A stretch of 64,000 nucleotides of DNA from Vespula vulgaris (GCF_905475345.1 NC_066586.1:2430001-2494000); one strand, 5' to 3'. Positions 36,454 to 47,690 are shown, numbered from the stretch's first letter. Numbers and translations are program-made. Notes: generated by a model from the letters alone, not told the origin.

Positions 36454-36490
36454 AGAACACGTGGAAGTTCGAGAGAGTAGAACACGTGGA
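36454..36490 (+). promoter_or_regulatory. Paired E-box direct repeat
   Basis: AGAACACGTGGA occurs twice, at 36,454-36,465 and 36,479-36,490, 25 bp apart. CACGTG is the canonical E-box for bHLH factors such as Myc/Max or Clock/Cycle. The spacer is unrelated, so this is not a microsatellite. Confidence 0.35.
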
Positions 36491-38113
36491 CGAAAAAGAT
36501 TTCATTTTATGAGAAAAAGAACGCGCCAAGGATGATCTTTGAATCCTGTAATAGGATTTCCAGGATCAGCACGTCCTTCGATACGACAGGCGGTTTCTTT
36601 GAGGCGAACAAGTAATCCGAAGGCAGAGGGAAAATTTTGAAAATCCTTTATAGAGCGACGGGACGTGGAACTAGTATCGAATTATAATGACGAGAATGAA
36701 AAAAAAAAAAACAAAAAAAAAACAAAAAAAAAACAAAAAAGTAAAAGAAAAAATTAATCATTTCGTTGTTGAATGGACGAACCGTTCACATCGGACGATT
36801 GGATGTATCATTAAGGAAGAATTTTATTCGTCGTTGAAAACAAAAAAAAAGGAAAAAAAAAGAAAAAAAAATAAGTCGACGAGTCAAAAAAAAATATCGA
36901 TTACAAGGATCGAGTTTAATTTAAATCACCTCGAAGATCCGCCCTCGTCTCTTGTTGTAAACTAAATAAACCAAAGTGCGAAGGAGAAGATCCGATCTAT
37001 CATAAAAGCACGCTCCTCGACCGTTTTAAAGGAAATTCTTCGAGCATACTTTCGGTTTCGCTGACGCGTTCAGGACGCTCTTGTACAAAGTATTCCTTAC
37101 ATCTCCTTGACCCGTTCCAGTGTCTCTTCTTGTGGGATCGGAAACGCGAACGTCACGCAAATCGTTATTCTTGTCCAAAAAAAAAAAAGGAAAAAGAGAG
37201 AGAGAGAGAATAAAAAGGAAGAAATAATAAATAAATAAATAAATAAACGAACGAACGAATGAAAGAATAAATAAACAAATATATAAAAGAAAAATGAGTA
37301 GACACGCATTAACGAGATAAAAATAATAATCAAATTGTGAATCTAATAACGCGGACAAAATTTACAAGCGATCTTTTAACGTAGGTATATATATCTAAAT
37401 TATGATAACATCGTTTTCGAATGATTGCAACATTGTAGCACGAACTAATGAAGCCGTAATTATTTCAACAAACAAACATCACCCGACCCAACGCGTCATG
37501 ATAAAAGATTCAATGGCCTAAAAAGCGTAGTGACGGGGTTGATACGGTACGTCGATAAATATATACCGGGTGCTCTCAATTTAACGAGATTCAACAACGA
37601 ATTCCATTTGCGATTCTATCTCGGCTTGTGGCGATTCGATTCGACGACTTTCGAGTCGAGTTACGCTCTCGCTCGACACTTATTCGAATGGAAAATTAGA
37701 AGCTTCCTTGTTCGAAGAGTTCTCACGTGTGAATTGTACAACTCTGTTGGCACTTTTGATAAGCTATACCTGCTTATACCTTCCTATAATAAAGGAATGA
37801 GAGTGAACTTAACGAATATAATCGTGATTAAATTAATACGTAATCATTCGAAGAAGGTCCGTATAGCCTGTTATAAAAGTTTGCCTTTATCTTTATATTC
37901 GATGAGAGCGGAGGAAGAAAAAGAAAAGAAAGAAAAAAAAGGGAAAAGAAAGAGGGGGAGGGGGGTGGGAGAATAACAAAGAAGAAATATAATTAAATAA
38001 TAAAAATAGATGTACTTCCGCGTTTCTCGACCTACCACGAAGAGACACGCGCGCGTGCGCAAACTTTTTACATTTTAGACACGTACTGAGAGAAAGAGTG
38101 AGAAAGAAAAAAT

Positions 38114-38154
<41 letters not shown>

Positions 38155-39351
38155 TCGCGTTATAGATAGTCGATGAACGAACGTAGCGAAGGAAAATGTT
38201 CCGACATTCTCAAAAGTGTGAGAAAAAAATAAAAGAAAAAAAAAAGAGAAAGAAACGGACGAAGTACTTCGCGAACGTAGGATATTCCGAGAGAAAAGTT
38301 TAAGACGAATATTAAAAATACCAAATAAAAAAAAAACAAAAATTATTAAAAAAGAAAAAAAAAGAAACCAATTAAGATCGCCGTAGCATATGACATGTCC
38401 GTGCAAGCTTACTAGTGCCGCCGTGCTTTTTCGTTAAATTCCTTTGTCGCTCGTACCTATCGAACGATTCGTATGAAAGTCGTCGTGAGTCATCAACGAC
38501 TCGTCGTTCCGTGTGTCATCAACGTCGACGTCTTTTCATTGTAAAAGATAAAACGATAAAAAAATAAAAAAGAGAGAGAGAGAGAGACAGAGAGGGGGGG
38601 AGAGAAGAAGAAGAAGAAGAAGAAAAAGAAGAGAACAAAAGTGAAAGTGAAAAGCCATCTATTTTCGCAAAATATTTTTCGCATTGATAAAACGTCTCAT
38701 CGATCGATGAATGTGAAAAATAAAAAGTACTCCTTCGTGTATGCTCTGTAATTGCAAATTTCCCTTCTAACTTAACTCCTAATTCGAATATTAATTCTCA
38801 GATGATAAGAATAACGAACGATCGTAGGAGTAAACATCAAGGAAGGAGTAGAAGAGGAAGAGAAAGAAGAAGAAGAAAAAAGTGAAAAAAAGATAAAAAA
38901 AAAAAGAAAGGAAGAAAGAAAGAACTAAAAATTATCTTAATCGAGTCGAAATATTTTGCTAAAAATATCGGAAAGTTTTGAAGATCGTCGGAGATTATTT
39001 AGAAACGTTTATTAATACGTATTTACACATATAGATACTGTAGAATATTCATGATCGGTCTTTCGATCGTTCGGTGTATAAATAAAAATGATAAGATGAT
39101 AAAATTGTCCCGGCGGTATATAATAATATTACGTGAAAATGACGTACGGGATTCACCGGAACGACGAGTCTAGAGCATAGCGAATAAATAAAGAATGTAT
39201 TTTATGATATTTTATGCATAAACAAGGGGAAAAAAAATCACGATTGTAAGTCGATATAGCGATAGTCCAATATAAAGTTTAAGTAGAATTGTATAAAGTG
39301 AATAAGGATAAAGGGAGGAGCAGATAAAGAAGAAAGAGAGAGAGAGAGAGA

Positions 39352-39392
<41 letters not shown>

Positions 39393-39803
39393 AGACAATG
39401 TGTAAAACGTATAGCATCATTCGATCGTCGGCCAAATCGAAAACTATCGCGATTTCTATGGCAAAATTCGATGCTCGAATCGTACGATTGACAGAACCGC
39501 AGGCCGGTGATTCTACTTTCGGAAACGATCGAAAAATTGGTGTTCCCGTTGGAAACGTTGTTAATACGTATCGCCGTGGTCAATTACAAGCTCACCCCCG
39601 TTTTTCCCTCCGCAAAACCTCCTCCACTACTCTCTCTCCAACGCCCGCTCGTTTTTGCAACGGAAAATTTCCGATCCGATTTTCCTTCGAACCATACCAT
39701 ACGCTTAACTCGTGACAATTCTGATAATCAGTTTATACGCTCCAATTCTTGCTCGCCGAAGAGGTTTCGATCGTTTCAATTGCGTTCCTAGAGAGAAAGA
39801 GAT

Positions 39804-39805
<2 letters not shown>

Positions 39806-39857
<52 letters not shown>
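39806..39857. repeat. (GA)n microsatellite
   Basis: Pure GA run of about 26 units. Confidence 0.95.
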
Positions 39858-39858
<1 letters not shown>

Positions 39859-40330
39859 CATTTAATGACGACAATCGAAACGATTGGAATAAAACAAACG
39901 TATAGCATAGCCATAGGCGTAACAAAACGAACCGATCGCATTCTCACAGTTTTCAACTGGAACTTCAAAACGAATGATCGACCAATTTCGAAAGTTTGTT
40001 CCCGGCTTTATGGAATCCTGAACAATTGCGATATTAATAACAGTGCTACTGTAAAATATTGTATATTGTTTCGCGTTATTTATTTTTCAGTGTTTTTAAT
40101 AGATGCGCGTTTATACGGTATTCTCTAAAAACAAAAGTTATTGCATAATGTTATCGGGACGCGACTCGACCCGCTGTCCTGCTGTCCCGCATCACTCGCG
40201 ACGATTTATCATCCATGGTTATTATTTTCTTTTTAAACCAAAGTATATGTATATACATACGTACGTATACATAAATACATATGTATACTTATATATGTAC
40301 TTGGTGCGAATGAACGATGAAAATACGAAG

Positions 40331-40363
<33 letters not shown>

Positions 40364-40744
40364 TTACGTGATACGTAGAATAAATAACGTCCAAAATTTT
40401 CGTTCCTAATATCGTCGACGATAAATGCATCGTTTGCTCGCATACGAAATAGACTTCTATGTTAATTTCTAAAGCGTTTTCATTTGCATTATATAATCCA
40501 ACGTTTTGTTATTCTTACATAGATATTCGTATACATAATGTATATGTTGATCTTTGGATGATTCAACGTCGATGAAAATATCGAGTTGCGATTCTGTTAG
40601 ATTTGGATTAGATTTTCTAAGCGTGATTAGAGATGCTCTATTCCGTTTTAATTACACGTTCTTCGAGTTGAGTTAAAAAGGAAAAAAAAAAGAGAAAAAA
40701 ATGAAAAAAATGAAAAGAAAAAAAAAGGAAAGGAGGAAGGAAGA

Positions 40745-40777
<33 letters not shown>

Positions 40778-41902
40778 ACGAACGAACGAACGAAAGAAAA
40801 GAAAAGAAAAGAAAAGAAACAAAAAAAAAGAAGAAAAACGATGATATTCCCTATTATATACCGATAATAAATCTACGAAATATTTTTATTCTTCGCCTGC
40901 GTGGGATCACTTATGTGGGACAGTGGATCAAGAAGATTAGTATGTTTATAAACTTCAACGTAACTCCAACAGCTTTTGCAGTGTGTGAAGTAACCCGAAT
41001 CCAGTGTAAACTAGTCTAGGACACGTTTAAGTATGTATGGCTTGGAGTGCAGAGAGATATTGCGAACGTACGATCCGTCCACCATCGGTAGTGTTCTAGT
41101 AGAGCTCGCTTAAAAAAAGATCTCACGGGGGTCGAACGAGAACAAAGCTTTTCATTCAAAAACAAAAAAAAAAACAAAAAAAGAAAATGTCACTTCGTTT
41201 TGCTCCTTTCTGTTTGTTAACTTTCATTCATATTTCATTGATTAAAGAACAACGACCATTTTGTTTTGTCTCGGTATTTTTCTTTTTTTCTCTCTCTCTT
41301 TTTTTTTTTTTTATCGATCGTCCTCGTTCATTCACAAACGAATCAAAACTGACGTAAAACTACACTTTTAACTGAAATAATACGTTCATTTTCCCGTTCG
41401 TGATCGTTTTCGTTCGTACAATTTACGAATACAATATATTCGTCATTCTAAGATCGATAAAATATGAATACTTACGTACATGCGTACCTTATCTAGATTT
41501 GCGGTTCTCGTAAACGATTCTAAACGTTTCGATGTAATTTTCTACGTCGTTTCGAGCATTCATTTTAAACGATCCCCGGAGAGCAGCGAGAACGATGGAA
41601 GGATTCGAATCGTGCGATGTGTGCTCGCGAGAACATAACGGCAAATTATGTCGCTCCGATAGATCTTAATAGCGGAGAAAGTGCACTAAATGAACCTAAG
41701 GCTAATCTCTAGCAGCACGAAGTATTAACGTTAATAGCGAAATTATATTGTAAAGGAGCGAGGAAGTCATTAAACACTATGCATAGGCCACTCCTAACGT
41801 TTCCTATGTATAGAGGTACCGAAAACGAGAGCCGCATTCTTTTCGCAATGTCTATCTAAGAGATTGTTCAAACGAGGAGAATAAAAAGAAAGAAAAGTAA
41901 GA

Positions 41903-41946
41903 TAAAATAAAATAAAATAAAATAAAATAAAATAGAATAAAATAAA
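41903..41946. repeat. (TAAAA)n pentanucleotide array
   Basis: About eight units with one substitution. Confidence 0.9.
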
Positions 41947-42339
41947 AATGAAATAACGAAGGGAAGAAGATCTCGGATTCGACAGTGCGAAGAGAAAAAC
42001 GTCGATCGTGCGTCCATTGAGACGAGTACCAAAGATCGGACATCGCTGGATGATAAACGATAGAACTTTAAAAAGTTAAATAAGAAGAGCAGAAGTTTCT
42101 ACAGTCTTTTTTTTTTCGATCATGGCAGAAGAGGCAAACGCACATTCATACACGCATACATATACACATACATGCGTACATATATACACACACATACAGT
42201 CGTAATAACGTATGTACTTGTACTAACACGTTTATGCGATATACATAAGACAAAATGAAAAACCAAGGAAAAAGAACGAAGGAAAAATTGAAAAAGAAAA
42301 AAAATTGAAAAAAAAAAGATTTCACGACTGATCTACGTA

Positions 42340-42345
42340 TTTAAT
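42340..42345 (-). terminator. ATTAAA polyadenylation signal candidate
   Basis: Minus-strand ATTAAA, 35 bp past the stop codon of the two-exon microprotein gene. It is the common variant of AATAAA and would give a very short 3' UTR. Confidence 0.3.
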
Positions 42346-42379
42346 CGTACGCCGTACTCCACGAGAGTCCTCAGTTCTT

Positions 42380-42961
42380 TTACTTTTTCAAAAATGTTTG
42401 TATGTATTCCGGTAAATCCATCGAAGAGACCGGATTCGAAACTAACGCTATTAAAAAAAAAAAAAAGAAAAAAAAGCGAAAAAAATGATATGATAAATTT
42501 ATTCCAATTCGATCGATGTAAAAGTACTTGTTACATGTCGTAACGCTTGTCGTGGAGAATAAAAGAAAAGTGATATTATTATTTGCGAATTTGATACGCG
42601 ACACATCGCGAAAGAAAGGACACTTTATTCTAGTTGTGTATCCAATATGCTTTACTAATCGAAATATTATTATTCCTCTGTTAAATGTAACGGTCAATTA
42701 TGTTCTAAATAAAATCTGCCAAGATTCTTGTGAAACTTTTTCATCTTTTACCATTACATCTTTTTATATAATATCAACGAATCAATGAGCGATGAACGAA
42801 TTATCAATGAAACAATTTTCATTGATATTCCATCAATGAATCAATAACTTCATTGATATTTTATCAATGAAAAGATTAGAAATAGTAGTATTTCACTTAC
42901 CGATAATTTTTCTGCCGGTAACTGAATCTGGAATATCTCCATTTACAACGTAACGATTCAT
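42380..42961 (-). CDS. Two-exon gene for a 42-residue microprotein, unknown function
   Basis: Coding exon 1 is 42,901-42,961 (61 nt) and exon 2 is 42,380-42,447 (68 nt). Exon 1 reads MNRYVVNGDIPDSVTGRKII and ends one base into a codon at donor G|GTAAGT. The 453-bp intron ends with a long T/C tract and TTTTAATAG. The split codon becomes Ala and exon 2 reads on as LVSNPVSSMDLPEYIQTFLKK to TAA (42,380-42,382). Phase matches and both splice sites are strong. An in-frame TGA precedes the ATG, fixing the start. No signal peptide or membrane segment; it looks like a small soluble protein. The gene is head-to-head with TMA7, suggesting ubiquitous expression. I recognise no family. Chance cannot be excluded, but the structure is coherent. 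Confidence 0.55.
42781..42873. repeat. Tandem ATCAATGA inverted repeats in the microprotein intron
   Basis: ATCAATGA and its complement alternate six times. TATCAATGAAA (42,802-42,812) pairs perfectly with TTTCATTGATA (42,817-42,827) over 11 bp with a CAAT loop. ATCAATGAA (42,832-42,840) pairs with TTCATTGAT (42,849-42,857). Two adjacent hairpins would form in the intron RNA or as DNA cruciforms. Confidence 0.8.
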
Positions 42962-43170
42962 AGTTTTTCATCGTAACTCGTCAAGTCCCATAACTATAAA
43001 ATAATCAATATATGTTATTATGTGTTAATATAAATAACAATTAAGTGTATATTTAAAGAAATTCTTTGAACTATCGGAGGATGGTATTAATACGCGATGG
43101 TAATTTACCGACAGTCGCATCCAACCTTTCTTACGAAAAACGAACGATTCCAAAAGTATGTTACATTATT
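42962..43170 (-). other. Leader of the microprotein gene, possible 5' UTR intron
   Basis: On the minus strand an acceptor (GATTATTTTATAG) places a leader exon boundary at 42,993, and a donor-like CTGTCG|GTAAAT ends a possible first exon at 43,109. If spliced, an upstream ORF of 15 codons would end in an ATGA overlap with the main start. A second one (MGLDELR) ends 6 nt before it. The transcription start is not visible. Confidence 0.3.
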
Positions 43171-43629
43171 TATATAGTGTGTGTATATCGAAACATATAC
43201 ACATAAACACATCACAGACACACATACATATATATATATGTACGTGTTTTCGTTCCGAAGAAAAATTTCTTCTCGCTTTCCTAAATTATTATATATTGTT
43301 CTAATTTATAAAAGCATTCGCTAATACGCAAATCTCATAAACTACAAATTCGTAATAAATAAAAGTCGCAAATCTTTAATAGTTACTACGCAGTATTTTT
43401 TCGTCGAAAACATTTTCACTCATTTTACTTAACCTACGTCAAATCTGTCATTACCAAATAAAGAATATATACCTGCGATAACAGCGTGATATCTTAATAT
43501 CTTAATACTACGTTAAATAATGCTTCTAACAAAAATATAAGCGGAAAATAATAAGCGAAGTACAAAAACACGCACGTTTGAACTCGCGTTAGAATCGTAA
43601 TGGCTTCTGCCGGCTATTATCATATTCTG
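43171..43629. other. Intergenic spacer between divergent genes
   Basis: AT-rich with a CA-rich and TA-rich patch at 43,190-43,245. No frame or motif of note. Confidence 0.5.
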
Positions 43630-43644
43630 CCAGTAGGTGGCACT
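43630..43644 (+). promoter_or_regulatory. CTCF-type binding motif
   Basis: CCAGTAGGTGGCACT matches every position of the degenerate CTCF core CCASYAGRKGGCRSY. It lies about 100 bp upstream of the putative TMA7 first exon, between two divergent genes, a common place for CTCF in insects. Binding is inferred. Confidence 0.5.
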
Positions 43645-43660
43645 GCGTATTGCTTCTCAG

Positions 43661-43681
43661 CCAATAGCAGCACGATCCAAT
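43661..43681 (+). promoter_or_regulatory. Two CCAAT boxes of the TMA7 promoter
   Basis: CCAAT at 43,661-43,665 and 43,677-43,681, spaced 16 bp, just downstream of the CTCF-type motif and 60-80 bp before the likely TMA7 leader exon. NF-Y type sites typical of housekeeping promoters. Confidence 0.4.
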
Positions 43682-43739
43682 AAATCGAAGAAGAGATGGC
43701 GATTGGTATTTCCTCCGGTATCCTGAGATAGAAAGAAGG

Positions 43740-43824
43740 CTCTGATTTCTCGAATTTTATTTCTGTTACTTCGACAAACGTATTATTTTTAACATATTTA
43801 ACGACTTTGTTTACAGAATTGCAG
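43740..43824 (+). other. TMA7 5' UTR exon (start approximate)
   Basis: The right border is a near-consensus donor, AATTGCAG|GTACGT, at 43,825. The left border is estimated from the promoter motifs; no exact start site can be read. No ATG opens a long frame in it. Confidence 0.45.
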
Positions 43825-44459
43825 GTACGTAAACTTTAATTTTTACATCTAGAACATTTAGTTTGTATGAAAAATGTATGTAGTCGACGTATGTACAATC
43901 CTTTGTCACAGTAACATGCCGAACGCGTGTTTTTTATTTGTAGTAATTAAAATATTAAAATACAGAATATTCGATCAATAAATAATAATACGAACATCTT
44001 AAGCATTGTAATGAAATTATCAGGGCTATATATTTATGTATTTTACGAACTTACGATATCAGACAGATGGATGTAACGTGATAGAGGTTAAGTTTTACAT
44101 CATTTCCGTCATGGTCAATGAACTATTGATTATATTATTATTTTGTTAATTATATGATTATTTAATCTAACTGAGTTATCTATGATCTCTTTTTTGCACT
44201 ATGTGGAAATACAAAAAGTTCTCACTTTAATCGTTTAAATGTACTTTATAAACCTCGAAGAAGATTGAGAAAGAAATTACGTTCCAATTTTATTTTGAAA
44301 TACTTTAGAAATTGTATTGTCGCAACCGATCTTGCATAACATATGCCATTAAGAAATTGCATTAATTATATTATACCAAGTAAAATAGATATAATAGCAA
44401 AGTTAGACTACAAGTTCTCGTTATCAGAAGAATGCTAATCAACTTTAATAATTTTACAG
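43825..44459 (+). other. TMA7 5' UTR intron
   Basis: 635 bp from GTACGT to TTTACAG, the acceptor sitting one base before the TMA7 ATG. AT-rich, without repeats or frames of interest. Confidence 0.6.
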
Positions 44460-44460
44460 A

Positions 44461-44655
44461 ATGTCTAGCCGAGAAGGAGGTAAGAAGAAACCGTTGAAGG
44501 CACCGAAGAAGGATTCTAAAGAATTAGACGACGAAGATGTAGCTTTCAAGCAAAAGCAAAAGGAACAACAAAAAGCATTAGCTGAAGCAGCAAAAAAGGC
44601 TAGCCAGAAAGGTCCTTTAGTCACTGGCGGTATCAAGAAATCTGGCAAAAAGTGA
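44461..44655 (+). CDS. Tma7: Translation machinery-associated protein 7 (TMA7/CCDC72)
   Basis: The 64-residue product has the full TMA7 layout: N-terminal MSSREGGKKKPLKAPKK, an acidic KELDDEDVAFKQKQK segment, an alanine/lysine-rich helix and the invariant end GPLVTGGIKKSGKK. The known family is 64 residues in human, so this copy is complete. TMA7 is a small, highly basic eukaryotic protein that associates with ribosomes; yeast mutants have altered translation. The start is fixed by the family alignment and by the acceptor at 44,459, which puts the ATG at the second base of the exon. The whole coding region is one exon. GAG|GTAAGA inside codons 6-8 mimics a donor but is coding. The 3' UTR ends at AATAAA 44,808-44,813. 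Identification is secure. Confidence 0.96.
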   Translation: MSSREGGKKKPLKAPKKDSKELDDEDVAFKQKQKEQQKALAEAAKKASQKGPLVTGGIKKSGKK

Positions 44656-44807
44656 TTGATTCTTATAAAAGCAATGTTCAAAAATCTATCACCATGATCA
44701 CTCTGCAAAATGTGTTCCAATAATCTTACAGCTTTGTTGTCGTTCAATGATCAACGTGCTGTTCGAAATATTTTTACCATCATTTATCGCTCCGTCAGTT
44801 ATTTGTA

Positions 44808-44813
44808 AATAAA
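44808..44813 (+). terminator. TMA7 polyadenylation signal
   Basis: AATAAA 153 bp past the TMA7 stop codon, the first canonical signal downstream. Confidence 0.7.
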
Positions 44814-46200
44814 ATTGAAAATAGATAAAAATTGAATAGATTATGATATCTTATGGTATTCGTACTTCGTCGTGGATTTAATTACAGATTTTATATTTCT
44901 CGAGTCGAACAAGAGTCGTGTTTTGCGTCATCCTTGTCGATGTAACGCCGATTTATTTTGTACGTAATATAACAACAGCGAACAACGATGGTACGAGCGA
45001 GCGACCGAACGAGCAAGCTCAAAGAAAGGCTGAAAAAAAGAAGAAACCGACAGTACTTCTTATCGATTTTATTTTACGAACAAAAAGGAAATTTCTAAAA
45101 TACATGCAGCTCGTCGTTTTATAATTACATTTAATAAACAAGGACACCTGTACGATTTGTACTTTTATTTAGAATTAATTAATTTAAATGCGATTTTACG
45201 TATTTATGTACAGTGTACATAAATACAGACACAGTCGTTTATATAATCAATCTCGTGAGTCAACGCTTTTCTTTTTCCGATCGTTCCACATATCACGTCA
45301 TCATGGACTCAATGATGCAGCTTATATACATTAAGTTTCATACAGGTTTGATATCGCTCATTAAGTTAACGAAGCTTCGCACGCCAACGTATCGACCCAC
45401 GCTAGTGACGCCAATTAACCTTGATTTCGAAACGCGTAAAAATACATCTTCGACACGAGTTTGACCGACAAAAGAGAAAAAAAAAGGAAAAGAGAAAAGA
45501 AAAAAAAAAAGGTACATAAATCGAGATCGGTTCTATGCGCTAAAACTAAGACGTTCTACGATTAATTATAAAATAATAAATCTTGCAGTAATATTACGTG
45601 ATATATCTCTTTTGAGAAATAAAAAACAAAAACAAAAAAAAAGGAAATTAAAAAACGTCGAACCTACGTAGAGTAAACCATCTCTCGTATAGATCGAACG
45701 CGAGCGAGCGCGTGGCTAGCGACGAGGCGTGAATTACAGCTGATCGTCAGATGATCGACAGTGCCGGCAACCTTACCGAGTAACATCGTACATGCATGCA
45801 TACGTCTAGTCTATCCTTTCGAACGTTACGCTACGTACTACAGACGACATTTAACCTGTGTGTAAAGACACGTATTTTAGATCGTGCGAGTGATATTAAT
45901 AATGGGAATGTTAAGGAGTGACATCGACGGAAAAAGTATCGCGTACGTTTAAATTCCATTAAAATGAATTCGTAGAGATATGTACGAGCACGCGTGTGAA
46001 AGAGAGAGATAGAGATAGAGCGTAGGAAAGGAAGAACGACATCGCGTCCATGATTTTCTCGATGAAGGAAAGTTAAAAAGGTAAAGAGGAAAGGGTTCGA
46101 CGATACGAGTCAAAGAAAATTCACATCTCATAGAATCGAATCGACATTAAAGGGTAATCGTTTAACCTTCGACCGTTGCAACGTTCGACACGTAAGAGAG
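44814..46200. other. Intergenic stretch
   Basis: No supported gene. An 83-codon frame at 45,213-45,464 is unrecognised. A-rich 45,470-45,510. A CpG-rich, repeat-free block at 45,670-45,860 looks like promoter or enhancer DNA; on the minus strand it contains a donor-like GTTACTCG|GTAAGG (exon side from 45,776), which could belong to a divergent first exon. Confidence 0.4.
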
Positions 46201-46217
46201 AGAATAAAATGAGAAAG

Positions 46218-46257
<40 letters not shown>

Positions 46258-46348
46258 AGAGAGAGAGAGAAAGATGCAAGCTAGGTTAGTTCTCATCTCG
46301 ACCGTTGGCAGCAGTGTCGATCAGGCAGTAGCTGTCACCGCCTGGGTC
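46201..46348 (+). promoter_or_regulatory. GAGA-rich promoter of the 46.3-kb exon
   Basis: A GA array at 46,221-46,274 lies 75 bp before an initiator-like TCAGTT (A at 46,349). GA arrays upstream of an Inr are typical of GAGA-factor promoters in flies. No TATA box and no DPE at the exact spacing; GGTCG occurs at +24 instead of +28. Confidence 0.35.
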
Positions 46349-46860
46349 AGTTGGCAACAGACCTTCGAAGCGGTCGGTGGGTGGTGAGAGCTTTTGCTCG
46401 TGACTGCCTTACGTCGTTTTTCTTTCTCTCTCTTTCACTCTCTCTCTCCCTTTCTTTCTGTCTCTCTCTCTCTCTCTCCCTCTCTGTCTGTTTCTCCATC
46501 TCCGTTTCTCCCCGTACACGGTACCCCCTCTCCTAATATCTCTTACTCACTCTGTCGCTCGCTCACCCTTTCCAAGGTATATATCATCGGTTCAACTCCA
46601 TTTCCGTCGTGGGTCGAGAGAGCGAAGAGAAGGAAGAAGACGATCGAACGGGAGTCTCTTTCGAAGGAGGAGGAGGAAGAAGAGGAGGAGGAGGACACGG
46701 CTGATCACGAGAGACATTTCTGACAAACAACGAAAGACGAATTCGCGTGCGCGTCGATAGTCTCGAGAACGGCCATGGGGCCCGACAGGATCATTTGACC
46801 CGTGGGGACGACTCCAGGCTCGGTGGATTGTGCTACTGCCTCGCGCTATACTTCGATTCG
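46349..46860 (+). other. Candidate 5' UTR first exon of a gene running right
   Basis: The exon ends at a very strong donor, GATTCG|GTGAGT (46,861). It starts approximately at the Inr A. It contains a CT-rich tract at 46,422-46,500, then GC-rich, CpG-rich, mostly repeat-free sequence. A 7-codon upstream ORF (MGPDRII) lies at 46,775-46,798. No long coding frame, so it is probably leader. Following exons are not identified; they may lie past the right edge. Confidence 0.42.
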
Positions 46861-47609
46861 GTGAGTTATCCTTTAATGTAATAATATTTTAATTGTTTCA
46901 TTTTTTCTCTCTTTGTTCTCTGTCTGTCTCTGTTTCTCTATCTCTATCTCTATCTCTATCTGTATTTTTCTCCTATTCGTATACACTTACATGTGAAAAG
47001 ACAGATAGACAAAGAGAGAGAGAGAGAGAAAGAGGAAGGGAAAGAAAGAAAGAAATAAACGTCATCGTGTTGTCTCTTTAACCTATAACGAAAGAAAATA
47101 TATAAATACATGCATAGATATATACGTATACACATGGCTTTGCCGACTGACGTTTAAATCGTTTAAATTGGTCTGTCTGTCATCTTGATTAAAAAAAAAT
47201 GTGTATATACACACACACACACACACACATACACAAATATCAAAACTACGTAGAGACTAGTAATAGTAATCAAGGGTTTCTCCTTTGTCACAGAGAGTGT
47301 GACGGTTCTGTGTTTTAAACGTGCTACTATCGTGTCTCTCGCGTTTTACGTGTGCGTGTATGCGTGAGTGCGTGCTTTTGCAAGCCACCTCTCTCTCTCT
47401 TTCTCTCTCTCTTCCACCTCTCGTTCCACCACTCTTTTCACTCTGTCGTTTCTGTCTTTCTTTATTTCTTTCTTGCTCTCTCGTATGTACACATATATCA
47501 GCGCACGCGTGCACGACTAACTCTCCCGTCCACGAAAAGGAACACACGCTTACACGTTATCGGTGTGTAGTATCCGTTCTCCCTCCCCCTTCCTTCCTCC
47601 CCTCTCTCT

Positions 47610-47612
47610 TTC

Positions 47613-47686
<74 letters not shown>

Positions 47687-47690
47687 TCAC
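47610..47690. repeat. (CT)n microsatellite
   Basis: About 70 bp of near-pure CT. Confidence 0.95.

Larger units (their letters stand above)
35899..42379. other. Gene-poor stretch with microsatellites
   Basis: A- and T-homopolymer tracts at 36,165-36,200 and 36,245-36,310, A-rich 36,700-36,740 and 36,840-36,880, (GA)n at 38,115-38,150, 39,328-39,395, 39,806-39,857 and 40,338-40,362, AAAG/AACG units at 40,747-40,815 and TAAAA units at 41,903-41,946. The 148-codon frame at 37,530-37,976 is not convincing. An acceptor-like TTTTGCAG at 40,980 has only an 11-codon frame after it. A repeat-free block at 41,570-41,840 may be regulatory. Confidence 0.5.

Noticed and set aside
37530..37976. 148-codon plus-strand ORF, mostly non-repetitive
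   Set aside because: No family resemblance, low-complexity KEKK end, no promoter or splice support; one such frame is expected by chance in this much DNA.
40981..41020. Acceptor TTTTGCAG followed by CEVTRIQCKLV-stop
   Set aside because: Eleven codons and no matching cysteine-rich upstream exon in the window.
44476..44481. GTAAGA donor-like string in TMA7
   Set aside because: It lies inside the conserved GGKKK codons and the frame continues to the conserved end.
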